64,000 nucleotides of DNA. It comes from Isoetes taiwanensis. Taxonomy: Eukaryota; Streptophyta; Lycopodiopsida; Isoetales; Isoetaceae. Positions 1 to 9,623 of the stretch are shown here, piece by piece. Location: contig JAJEKV010000026.1 in the NCBI GenBank assembly GCA_021234155.1, forward strand, positions 18,460,462 to 18,524,461. Reading direction: 5' to 3'. The translations under genes and the position numbers were made by a program. Each line of letters opens with the position of its first letter. Position 1 is the first letter of the stretch. The notes beneath the pieces are model-generated. The model was not told the origin of the DNA. It was given only the letters and a program-made list of their open reading frames with translations, and did no database searches.

Positions 1-440
1 ATTGTTATTCCTTGTACATGTATAACTTTTAGTGTACATCTGTAAGCAAAGGTACATAGGCATATATTTGCTTGTTTATTGATGCTTTTATTTTTGAGCT
101 TGGATCGCAGCTTGTATCGCTTGTACATGTATCTAATGGAGTCTACATCTGCAAATAGATGTACATGCATTTATTTTTAGAGTGCATCTGTAGATGGATT
201 CATAAGTATGTGCATTTTTTTACATATATGTGCTTTTTTTGGGCATAGATCTACATTCCCTAACTCGATACCTGGGTACATCTGGGTACATCTGGGTGCA
301 TCTGGGTGCATTGAGGTACATCTATGTACATTGAGGAACATGTACATGTACATTTGGCTACAGTTAAATGTAGTTACATACATTTGGTACATTTTATGTA
401 CATGAAATGTACATGTTGAAGCAGAATGTACCAGATATTT
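1..440. repeat. Degenerate GTACAT / TACATCTGGG simple repeat
   Basis: The stretch is dominated by variants of GTACAT and, at about 270-330, by a short unit read as TACATCTGGG or GCATCTGGG repeated several times. Small ORFs on both strands only reflect this periodicity. No protein similarity is visible. It lies beside the broken 3' side of gypsy element A and may be the edge of whatever truncated it. Confidence 0.55.
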
Positions 441-514
441 CTCATTGTTTAAGTTATGTTTTCATGTTCTTTTATGTCTATTGAAATTTAGATCATTTGT
501 TTGTTTCATCTCTG

Positions 515-1475
515 ACCATCTGGTGCTTGTCGGCGATGCTCTTTTGTCGACTCCTTGCTGCAAGAAGATACCCTCGGACCTCTTCTACCACCGCCGTGAT
601 GTCGGCCAACATTTGTCGCTAAACCTCTACCTTTGACATGTGATTGTTCTGTGTGTCCGAGTTAGACATTGGTAGCCATAGTTGATCATGAACGGCGCAC
701 ATCCGGGATGATTCCCGCTGGTGCTATTATGTTTAACTCAATCAAGTGAATGTAATCTTCCCACTTACTCGCTTGTTACGTATATAGTTTCTTAGCATAT
801 CTTCCAAAATTTCGCTGGTCCGTTTCGCTTTGCCCATCCGCCTGGAGGATGATAGGCCGCGGTTTCATGGACAACTTCGCCTCGATCGCCGAAAAAGATC
901 ATGCCAAAAGGCACTCATGAACTTCGGTCCCTCGCCGGAGATGATCTCTCTCGCATGCCATGGAGCCCCGAAGATTTCTTTGGTGAAGAGAGCCGCTGTA
1001 TCCAAAGCCGCGGTTTGGTCCCGCAAGGCACAAAGTGTGCCATCTTCGACAAATTTTTCGACCACAATCATCGTGGCATCTTTTTCCTCTTGCCGCCCCT
1101 CGAACCCCGTTATGAAGTCCATATCGATGACTTCCCACTTAGCGCTCGCATCGCTAATGGTTCCAATGCCCCCGAATTGGGTTGTTTCTATCTTCGTCAC
1201 GACAACAACTGGCACTCTTTGATGTAGCAAGCTATGTGTTTCTTCATCCCTGGCCAATAATAACTGATGCGCACTTTGAAATATGTCTTCATAAATCCTG
1301 CATGGCCAGCTATTGGACTGTGGTGGGTGTCGTGGAGAATCAACTTCCTCACTCCTGATGATTCCGGCACACACAACTTATTCTTATGGTACAAAAGGTT
1401 ACCTTCCTTCTTAAAATTCTTGAAGGTCTCCCTCTCCTTATCTGTTCTTGCCTCCTTGCACAAGCTCGCCCACAC
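515..1475 (-). pseudogene. Integrase, gypsy element A (broken)
   Basis: The zinc-binding N-terminal part is seen at about 1475-1200 (HHSPIAGHAGFMKTYFKV followed by a CxxC-like remnant). The catalytic core follows in another frame: WEVIDMDFITGFEG carries the first acidic residue and GPKFMSAFWHDLF follows the position of the second, where the usual D is not clear. The reading is spread over two frames. Similarity to element B continues to about 515 (compare 54329 onward) and then ends, so the C-terminal part and any chromodomain are lost. Integrase would insert the cDNA into chromatin; this copy cannot make a full product as read. Confidence 0.8.
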
Positions 1476-2363
1476 TTCCTTGAAGTTTGCATCTGTCGGC
1501 TCGGCAAGGTTTCTTCGATCTTCTTTCCGAAGTCACTGGTGAGCGTCAAAATTGCATTGCAGTGGACTCTTGTTGTCAGAGGATGCCTTGAAAGCTCATC
1601 TGCTACCACATTGAGCTTCCCCGGCTTGTAAACTATATCAAAGTCATATTCTTCGAGGAACTCCATCCACCTTCGCTGCCTCAGGTTGAGATGTGGTTGC
1701 ATGAACACGTAATGGAGGCTCTGATGGTCTGTGTCCAACTGGAACTTCTTCCCCAACAGGTAGTGCCTCCAAATTCTTAGTGCTCTGACAACTGCAAGCA
1801 ACTCTTGATCATGAGTCGGGTAGCGCATTTCGACGTCGTTCATCTTCCGAGAGTCATAAGCCAGTACTCGCTCTTCCTGCATCAGCACTGCACCTGTGGC
1901 AATCTTACTTGCATCCGTCGCCACAAGTTTCTCCTTCTCGGGGTCTGGCAGGGTCAGGATGGGGGCGGTTGTCAAAGCTTCCTTCAACATCTCGAATCCT
2001 GCTTGAACTTTCTTCTGCCAGTGATCTGCCCAATCCTTTACTTTTTCTGCCCTCGTCAAATCTGTTAGCGGGGCTGCTATTTTTGCAAAGTTCTTCACGA
2101 ACTTCCTGTAATACCCTGCTAGGCCGAGAAAGCTTCTGACCTCGTGGATGTTCTTCAGCGCCGGCCACTGTATGACTGCTTCAATCTTGGCAGAATCCGT
2201 CGAAATCCCCTCCAATGAGATCACATGACCCAGGTATTCCACCCTCTCCATTGCGAAGTGGCACTTCGATAACTTAGCGTACAACTGGTGCCTCCTTAGC
2301 TTCTCGAGCACTTTCCTTAGGTGTTGTACGTGTTCTTCCAGGGATTTGCTATACACCAGAATA
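1349..2363 (-). pseudogene. RT palm/thumb C-terminus and RNase H, gypsy element A
   Basis: One long open frame gives the end of the reverse transcriptase ([18 protein letters not shown], then [21 protein letters not shown]) followed by gypsy RNase H ([51 protein letters not shown]). This is the uninterrupted half of pol; the N-terminal RT half is 2.4 kb away at 4762-5161 because a Helitron separates them between FFDD and ILVYS. The frame itself is nearly intact, so the Helitron insertion, not point decay, broke this gene. It continues into integrase with frameshifts. Confidence 0.92.
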
Positions 2364-2755
2364 TCTTATATTATAATGTTATGCCGTAATTCTTGGATTT
2401 GGATCCAGCCCTAGATCTAACGGCCACAAATGACTTGCCAAGATCAAAGGGTCCAAACGAAGCCTTTTTTTTTTTTAAATTAGAAGGTCCAAATAAAGCC
2501 GTTTTTGTCTACGAAGCCACGAAATCCCATTGTTGCCACAATTTTCCCGATGGCGAGCTATACAGATATGGCCTCTTCATACATTTCTGTTGCCAGAGTG
2601 CATCAAGGTTGATTCACTTCATCTGGATTTTACGATACTCGAAAAAGATCCATTATTTTTTAGCTGAAGACTCAAATTTATCCCATAGGTTATAAGATTA
2701 TAAGATTTCGAGGCGTTTCTGTGCGCTTAAACTTTTGTCTCCAGTTTGATCGAAA

Positions 2756-2912
2756 ATGTGTCCCCTGCGGTTTATTTTGGTTTTCATTTCGGTTGCCTTG
2801 GCGGGTTATTTTGCCAGGAAGAACTTGCGCACTGATGAAGAGCTTATTTCTGATGGCAAAGACGAGACTACACAGCCAAATGATGCATTTGAACATGCGA
2901 GCTTCCTGCAAA
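2756..2912 (+). pseudogene. Captured first-exon fragment, small membrane protein starting MCPLR
   Basis: An ATG opens MCPLRFILVFISVALAGYFA, a short hydrophobic N-terminal segment, followed by an acidic hydrophilic stretch (DEELISDGKDE). A plausible donor site (CAAAAG|GTACAC) ends the exon near 2912; after it coding character is lost. From memory, a small plant protein family often labelled methyltransferase-related starts with MCPLR and a single membrane segment; I cannot confirm the match here. It lies inside the Helitron on the same strand, 190 bp upstream of the PPR remnant. It is best read as a captured exon rather than a functional gene. Confidence 0.45.
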
Positions 2913-3099
2913 AGGTACACGAATTTTATCTTTCGGCATATTTGGGTTTCAAAACTTAATGCTAGGTCAAAATGCTTTTTCCGTTTCTTGACCCTTGATT
3001 CTCTTTTTCTTTGCCTGTTTCTTATTTTCTTTTGCTTAAAAGATGGATTCACATTTTCGTAAGCAGCTCAAGCTTTTAGATCTGAAAATAATCCATATC

Positions 3100-4140
3100 T
3101 CCAAGAAGCACATGCAAATGGAGGTCACTTATTAGACAGTGCAATCAGAGGTGTCGTTCCAGACAATGTCATGTATGCTCATATCTTGAAAGAAACCTAT
3201 TTGTTGGTAATAGATTTATGTGTTAGCAAAGTGTTGATTGGCACATATGCTACATATTAATACTGGAAGAAGCAAGAGCATAACCCATTTGTTGTATCTT
3301 CTGCAGGTATTGCGTTGGGTTCAGAAGTGTTATCATTATTTAAAAAAAATGGAACTTCAGGGCATATTTCCTAATGTGGAGACGTTTATTTGCATATGGA
3401 GATTTGTGCTAGCTTAGGAGCCTTAGACATGGTAGAGAGATACACCAAGAAATTTTGAGGTAGGGTTATGAAAAATATTTGTTTGTTGTGCTTGCTATGT
3501 ACACTAAATGTGGTGCACTGACAGAGGCACAAGAAATCTTTGATCAGTTGCCAATACAATTTGAGATGTTGGATCTTAGAGTGCACTAACCCTAGCATGA
3601 CTCAGAAAATGATGTTGGAGAAGTTTCATTAAAACGTTTTGAACAAAAGAAAATGGATGGAATCTTACCAAACAGTCTCACATATGTTACCTCTTTCTTA
3701 GCATGTGGCAATTTGAAGGTCCTGGACAGGGGCAGGGAAATACACATTGAGCTCAGGGAAAAGATTTTAAACAGACATTTTTATTGGCGATACTTTAGTT
3801 GACACGTGCTGTTCTCTATTGGAAATACAAGTAGCATTTGACAAGGTATCTGTGAAAGATCTTTTATCTTGAATGAGAGAAATTGAAACTTGATTCTGTG
3901 ACATTCACATGTCTAGGCTGGCCCGGTAGAAAAGGGCCGCCAGATATAATCTAATGAAAGAATATAGTATTGTGTTAACAGAGGATCACTATATCTGCAT
4001 GGTGGATATGCTTGCACGATCAGGAAAGTTGCATGAAAAAGAAAAATTGCTTAAAACTGCATGGTCATCATTACTCATTATTAGCTGCTTATGAATGCAG
4101 GAGTTGGACAGGTCCAGAGCTGTGGTGTGAAAGGGCTTTT
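3100..4140 (+). pseudogene. Captured, decayed pentatricopeptide-repeat (PPR) gene
   Basis: Translation over several frames gives a run of PPR units: PDNVMYAHILKE, KKMELQGIFPNVETF, AMYTKCGALTEAQEIFDQ, KRFEQKKMDGILPNSLTYV, FLACGNLKVLDRGREIHI, LVDTCCSL, and near the 3' end EDHYICMVDMLARSGKL then WSSLL. This is the order in plant PLS-type PPR proteins, which bind organellar RNA for editing or splicing. Stops and frameshifts every 50-150 bp rule out function. The wording (AMYxKCGAL, GREIHIE) is the style I know from fern PPR proteins. It sits wholly inside the Helitron and seems to be captured host sequence. Confidence 0.85.
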
Positions 4141-4731
4141 TGTCGAGCCATCATTTAGCGTGTTTAACTAAGTTTGAAAATAGGCTTTAGTTTTGAATGT
4201 TTTAATGTCCACATCTATGATATTGAGTCATGTAGCTGCATGATAAGATTTTATTTATCATACACGTGGTTCACTGCAGAAGCTTTCAAAACCAATTGTC
4301 TATTTGTAGTTAGTCACAATCCCTCTTAGTTATGTTTATAATCATTTTTATGTTATACTTATGCACGCAACTGCTCTATTATGCTTAGAAGTTTTAAGGG
4401 AGGGACTGCCTACAACAATTTAATCACTAGATGATATTTTATAAGGAACACTTTATGCCTCTGCTCCACTGAAGGTGGGCAATAGTATGTAGTTGTTTAA
4501 GAATGGGCAAATGAAGCAAATGATCATGCTTTTTGAGTTTTACTTCTCCTAAGCCAATCCTAAATCTAAAAATCTATCATATGTAAAAGATTGCGCATTC
4601 TAGGCATTTTAAAAGGGGATAAGTACTCAAACATGATTTGCACAAATACATTACAACAGTTGAACATACATAATAACCTATGTTGAGCATTGTCCAAGCA
4701 TTTTTTAAAATGTTCGGCTACAATCACATGG

Positions 4732-4761
4732 ATTGCCCACCAAAGGTGGGCAATTTACTAG
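4732..4761 (+). other. Helitron 3' terminus: hairpin plus CTAG
   Basis: The arms ATTGCCCACC (4732-4741) and GGTGGGCAAT (4745-4754) pair perfectly around an AAA loop; seven bases later the element ends in CTAG (4758-4761) followed by host T. This hairpin is the replication terminator of rolling-circle Helitrons. Confidence 0.93.
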
Positions 4762-5440
4762 TCATCAAAGAATACTATGACAAAAGTATCCAAAAACTCT
4801 CTGAAGATGTCGTTCATAAGCCTCATGAAACGCCTGTCGGGCGCTTGACAGTCGAATCCGCATTACCGCGGAACTCGTAATGCCCATACCTGGTCCTGAA
4901 TGCTGTTTTGTGGATGTCTTCTTCCTTAATCCTGATCTGATGGTACCCCGACCTCAGGTCTATCTTGGAGAAAATCTTCGCCCCTTGGAGCTGATCCATC
5001 AGGTCGTCCGATCTGGGGAGTGCATATTTATTCTTGATGGTGTGCTTGTTTAGCTGCCTGTAATCTATGCACATCCTCAAGCTGCCATCCTTCTTCTTCA
5101 CAAAAAGGATGGGTGCCCCAAATGGTGAGACACTAGGTCTAATGAACCCTAGGTCAAGCAACTCCCCGCAATTGCTTCTTCAACTCCTGGCCATCTCTTT
5201 GCGTCGCCATCCCCAGACGGAGCCTTGCTCGTTTGGCCAGACTCGGTTCGAAAGTGCTATCTCACACCCCGACTCGTAAGGAGGAAGCCGCTTGATCTCG
5301 CCCGGGAAGAGATCATGGAACTCCTTGACCAACTTAGCTATCTCGCTTTGGTAATTTGTCGAGGACCTTATCTTCCTTGCTTTTTCCCCGACCGCACTTT
5401 GATCCGAAGCTTGAAGACACAGCCATCCGCCGAAATACAC
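4762..5440 (-). pseudogene. Reverse transcriptase N-terminal half, gypsy element A
   Basis: The minus strand reads LVKEFHDLFPGEIKRLPPYE (linker before RT), then [55 protein letters not shown] (first catalytic Asp in KIDL) and [10 protein letters not shown] frameshift follows, after which [12 protein letters not shown] and FVIVFFDD are read up to the Helitron junction at 4762. The remainder of RT continues at 2363. The FFDD box, where xxDD holds the catalytic metal-binding residues, is cut directly after its last Asp. Confidence 0.9.
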
Positions 5441-5461
5441 CGCATGATAGGAACAACTTCC

Positions 5462-5860
5462 TTACCTGTAATTTCTATGATTTTGCCGCATACTGTGGAG
5501 GGTCACCTTCCGCCTCCCACAATCAATGATAGCTCCCTCTCCGGAGAGCAGGTACTCCATGCCGATGATCAAATCATACTTCCCATGTTGTTCATCTTCT
5601 CGCCCCATTTGATGTTGATTCCCTCGCAAGTCGATGTCGAAATTTATCCTCTTGCCGCCGTGGTGTCTCAATGCTCGCTGTTAACACCACGGTCTCCCTT
5701 TGACTTCAACGCTTGAGCTTCAACATCTCAACCATTCTTGGAGACGCAAAGTTGTGGGTGCTCCCCGTATCTATCAAGACTATGAAGGATTTGGCCTTGG
5801 CCTTCCCTACTGTGGAGATTACCTGATATTGATTTTCTGCTTGTTCTGAATCTATGGCAG
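5462..5860 (-). pseudogene. Aspartic protease domain, gypsy element A
   Basis: The active-site triad is read as SFIVLIDTGSTHNFASP, with the DTG codons at about 5763-5771. Further along in a shifted frame come YDLIIGMEYL and AIIDCGRRKVTL, the second conserved block of retropepsins in plant gypsy elements. The domain would cut Gag-Pol into mature proteins. It lies between gag and RT as expected. At least one frameshift separates the two blocks. Confidence 0.85.
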
Positions 5861-5876
5861 CAAAAATGTGACACAC

Positions 5877-7182
5877 TCACCAATGAAGTCGCAGCGGCTT
5901 CCCCGCCGCCGCCGTTAGAGGGAGTCTCCCATCCACCCAACTCGCTAACGCCGCATTCATGACAAAATGGCGCTTTGTCGTTTCTATGGCCCGGCTCAAG
6001 AACCCGGCGTAGATGTTTCTCAATGCACTCCTGCCTCTTCTCCTTAGGCATTGCTTGTAAAAAGGATCGCACCACTTTCGAATAGTTTGACCCTTCTTGC
6101 TTATATTTGAAGGATACATGTTTTTTCTCCTGCTGCTTCCCATAACTGCCACTGTACAGAGCTTTTGCTGGTCCCGGACTAGTTGCCCTAGGGCTATAAC
6201 TTCCTGTTGCTTTGCCCTTATCCCCGATAGTACGCGCTTTCCGCCCAATCGCCTGAGGGCCGATCCTTGCAGGCTAACCGCTGATTCCACTTCGAGCATC
6301 GCTCGAGGGTTAATTGCTCTTACTAGCTTCCTTATCTCATCGTTTAATCCCTCCATGTACCCTTCCAGTTCCACTGCATGGCGTTCACTCAGCTTCGGCA
6401 CATAAAGCCTAAGTTCATGAACTCTTCCGTGTATTTCTGCACTGACTTGTTGCCCTGCTGTAGTCGATAGAATTGCTGCATCATGTGACATTTGTGCTCC
6501 CTTGGCACATAGTGGCGCTTGAATGCCTTTGAGAATTTTTGAAACCTGCAGCTGTCTCGGCTCAGTCCATGTGCTTTGGCGTATCCCTTCCACCAAATGC
6601 GAGCTGCACCCTTGAGGTTGGTTGTTGCCACCCTGCCTTTGTCTTTGTCCTTCATTCCGTATGCATTGCCATATTCTCTCATCTCGTCCAGCCAGGCCTC
6701 TGCCTCCATGCCTGATCGACTGTCCCCTGAGAACGGTTCAAGCTTTCTTGCCTTCCATACGTTACTCAGCGCCGAATCTACTTTCTTCTGGTAGTCTGAG
6801 GTCTTTGTGTCCTTGGGTTTGCCATCCCTATGGTCCCGCACCTCTTCTACCTCTTCCTCGGAGTCGGAGTTCGAATCTGAGCTTGTGTTGGAGGAGTCCG
6901 TGCTTGGGGATCTCCTTCTCTTGCTCTTCTTCTTATCCTTTCCCGCCTTTCGAGGTGGTGCTTGCGGCAACTGGACGTTGTCATTTGGGCCAACTCCTGC
7001 TTGTGCTGCCAAAAATGCCTTTATTTCTTGAAGGTCCGATCTCATCTGCGACATCTCTTCTTCGGGAGTCATGGGACCGAATTCTTCGTATAGGTTCCTT
7101 GCTGGGTGCTATCTGGTCGGAGTCTCTTCATCTCTACGGACTCGCCAGTCTTGCTCGGCTGTTCCTGGATCTCTAGCTGCAT
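5877..7182 (-). pseudogene. Gag (capsid/nucleocapsid), gypsy element A
   Basis: The largest frame (7072-6389) starts MTPEEEMSQMRSDLQEIK, has a basic run and a Ser/Asp/Glu-rich run (SDSNSDSEEEVEEV), then the retrotransposon Gag core: FSGDSRSGMEAEAWLDEM, NAYGMKDKDKGRVAT, RIWWKGYAKAHGL, and QFYRLQQGNKSVQKYTEEF. Another frame continues to 5877 with ECHQ/CHEC-like cysteines that may be a zinc-knuckle remnant. Gag would assemble the particle. The start is uncertain: homology with element B extends upstream of the Met at 7072 towards 7182. Frameshifts break the C-terminal third. Confidence 0.88.
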
Positions 7183-7346
7183 ACACAAGTAGATTATAGC
7201 CTTACGGTTAGCTTTATTTGTTTTATTGCATTATATGTGTTTGCTGATATAGTTGTGGAAACAAAATGCATCAACAAAACATTTAGAATGCAAAAGAAAA
7301 TGTATTTATATATATAGGAACTTAATTACAATGCTTCCGGGTCTAA

Positions 7347-8950
7347 CTATTCTTGGAATCGCCGGTAGGATAGGTTATCCTGAAGGAACTTCTTAACTTG
7401 GGTCGTTCCTATCGAGCGTCCCAAGTTCCTGAGGATATTCGTTGGTGTCCCGCCCTGCAAGGCTATCACCAAGTCTTCTACTCTGCGGTCCAAAGTGTAG
7501 GACGCGGTCACTGCTAATCTTCCTTGCCGTCGGTAGGTTACGGCGAAGTCGAAGATATCAAGTGCCATCGTTCTCTTGACTAGGATGACATGGTCAACTG
7601 TTGGGGTCAGCCTAGCATGCCTACCAAAGCTTGAGAGTGCGATGAGCATGAATACCTTCTTCGGGCCTTTGGGCTGAATTTATGTATGTATGACCGCTAT
7701 TCTCCCGCCCATCGCCAGAGGAAGATAATACCTTAGCGATTGGCCCCGCCCCATTCGGCCGCTGATTCGCCGTCGTCGCACCGCTCTATGTCTTCCCCAA
7801 GATATTCATCGACGCCGATATCCGTGGAGTTCTCCGTGGTCCCTTATTGTTGATGTGATTTCGGGTCGTCGATCTCACCCCTTCTCCTCAACACCTGTGG
7901 GGGCTGGTGTCAAGAACTTGGCATCAAAATGTTCGTGGTCTTGCCACGGATCCCCATTTGTTCTTGGATGGCGAGAATTCTTCTTCTGGACGGCGCAGAT
8001 CCCGAAGCTTCCATCATTTGCCGGATGTCGCCAGATGCCTCGATATCCAAGTCTACTCCCCAATATAGGTGTCGGCTTCTTTTTACATGGATTGGGAAGC
8101 GGAAGCCTCCCTGGCCGATGAAGTCATCCAGACCGGGTTGTTGCCGCAGAAGGTACAACAACTCATCAAGTCGGTACTCCCTGGCTCTGCATTCGGGGAG
8201 GTTCTGGATGTCGCTCAAGAGCAGGTACTCCTGGCCGTTGATGATGATAGGGGCTAGGCTTGTGATACCTAGCCCGAGCGAGGGAGCGATCATGAGGGTC
8301 TGGTTTGGTCCCTGCTCGAAGCCTGGCTTTCTCCCGCCTCGCTAGTTACCGCTCTTGGTTGGGGTTGAGCTCGATGTAGTCTTCGGCCATCCGAGTCGAA
8401 AGCACTTGCCTTTCTTTTTCCTTCTTTGCTCCACTTGATATTGCAAGAGGAGCTGACCCTCTGCTGAAGAGGCTAAGGGGTCTACATCCATGGTAGGGAT
8501 AGAGGGTTCCCCGATTGGGTTCTGGGCACGGTGAGAAAGAAAGATGACTAGGGCAGCAGTGTAGGAGAAATACTTGTCCTATTAGCTGTCATGACCATGT
8601 AATCTGGCAACCTAGCAACTTTGTTGTTCAGATATTTGGCAATGTTGGGGACATCACCCAAGGCTGCTTGGAGGGATTGCTTGGGAACAAAATATCTTGT
8701 ACAAGGGGGGGAAGTCAGACTAAGGATGGTCCTACTCTAGCTTGAACTCACCATGACTTCCATATAGGATGGGGTTGCCCGCAAGGTGGCTTGGATGTCT
8801 ATCTCCTTCCTCGAAAACTTGGAAAATGGCATTGATGTCCGCCTCGCAAATACATGGGTATCGGGCGCTGTACCATCGCGCCCAAGTTTGCAGTTGCCAT
8901 TGATCTTGAGTGACTGGGACTATCAAACAGCTCCTGAAGCGCCTAAGGGG
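7347..8950 (-). pseudogene. ORF X: conserved accessory protein between H3-like gene and gag (element A)
   Basis: I do not recognise this protein, but it is shared with element B (58770-60340), so it is real coding sequence. Blocks in order: QDQWQLQTWARWYSARYP (about 8900-8850), YFVPKQSLQAALGDVPNIAKYLNNK (8700-8620, quoted here by its parts YFVPKQSL and VPNIAKYLNNK), EYLLLSDIQNLPE and RLDELLYLLRQQPGLDDFI (8230-8110), YWGVDLDIEASGDIRQMM (8070-8010), then ALDIFDFAVTYRRQGRL and LQGGTPTNILRNLGRS ending at 7347. Frames change between blocks, and a consensus donor (ATG|GTGAGT near 8750) hints at an intron. It lies on the element's sense strand, behind a palindrome pair and a TATA box. Confidence 0.6.
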
Positions 8951-9011
8951 TTAGGAAAATTGCCTAAAAGTTGGGAGCAAACCTGTAGGATGCTAAGTGA
9001 GATATGGGAGC

Positions 9012-9021
9012 CTATTTATAG
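9012..9021 (-). promoter_or_regulatory. TATA box ahead of ORF X, element A
   Basis: The minus strand reads CTATAAATAG, a perfect plant TATA consensus, about 90 bp upstream of the first ORF X homology. A telobox (AAACCCTAA, + strand 9031-9039) lies next to it. Element B has CTATAAATAA at the equivalent place (60438-60447), also beside a telobox. Confidence 0.7.
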
Positions 9022-9214
9022 AAAAAGAAAAAACCCTAATTTTTGGATAACTTGGAAAAATCTTGGGGTCGAGCAAATCTCACCTATTTTGAGGTCAAAA
9101 TGAGGATTTGAAGGCTAGTTTGAGGGTTTGAGCATGAATAACTATGCAATGAACCTACTGCAACAACTTTTGAGGTCAATTGTAGGTGGCATGAAAGAGA
9201 AAATGTTGAAAGTA

Positions 9215-9277
9215 CTCACGGTGTGCACTGGAAGGCCAACCTAAAATTTAGGTCGAGGTCCTGGCGCATACCGTGAG
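9215..9277. promoter_or_regulatory. 63-bp palindromic unit 1 (element A, upstream of ORF X)
   Basis: Outer arms CTCACGGTGTGC and GCATACCGTGAG pair with one mismatch, and an inner palindrome ACCTAAAATTTAGGT (9239-9253) lies between. The unit is exactly as long as three others in this element. It would form a nested hairpin or bind a dimeric protein. Confidence 0.85.
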
Positions 9278-9414
9278 CAATTTGGCCCTAATTGGTCAAG
9301 ACTTATCTAAACAAGATGAACTAAGTGTCAAAACATAATGATCTCACCGAGATATGCAAGATTGATTACTTGGTCGATTTGGAGATGTTTGGGACCACTT
9401 TTGGTGTGAAATAC

Positions 9415-9477
9415 TCACGGTGTGTGCTGGAAGGCCGACCTAAAATTTAGGTCAGGGTCCTGTCGCATACCGTGAGC
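9415..9477. promoter_or_regulatory. 63-bp palindromic unit 2 (element A, upstream of ORF X)
   Basis: Same architecture as the unit exactly 200 bp to its left: CTCACGGTGTGT...GCATACCGTGAG outside and GACCTAAAATTTAGGTC inside. Together they form the pair preceding ORF X on the minus strand. Confidence 0.85.
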
Positions 9478-9623
9478 AACTTCTCACTAATTGACTATAA
9501 GATGTCCATTTTAACTAAAACAAAAGGCAATTATTGCTAACTGAACCTAATTAACAACATTTATGCACTTATAATTTACTCAAAACAACTTTTTTTTTTC
9601 CACAAAAGTTATTATTTACAAAA

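Larger units (their letters stand above)
2364..4761 (+). mobile_element. Non-autonomous Helitron carrying host gene fragments
   Basis: The element starts TCTTATATTATAATG at 2364 and ends in CTAG at 4761, preceded by a 10-bp stem hairpin (4732-4754). It lies between A (2363) and T (4762). Removing it rejoins the two halves of the gypsy RT gene in the FFDD-ILVYS motif, matching the uninterrupted copy at 56140-56170. There is no target duplication. TC...CTRR ends, a 3' hairpin and insertion between A and T define Helitrons. It has no RepHel gene; its interior holds an exon-like fragment (2756-2912) and a decayed PPR gene (3100-4140), both in the Helitron's own orientation, as captured genes often are. 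Confidence 0.93.

Noticed and set aside
2364-4761. CACTA or other TIR transposon as explanation for the RT-splitting insert
   Set aside because: The ends are not inverted repeats and there is no 3-bp duplication; TC...CTAG with a 3' hairpin between A and T fits a Helitron.
6622-7176. Plus-strand Leu/Ser-rich ORF opposite gag (element A) and its counterpart at 57890-58573
   Set aside because: Antisense shadow of gag; its composition follows from the acidic/basic gag codons.
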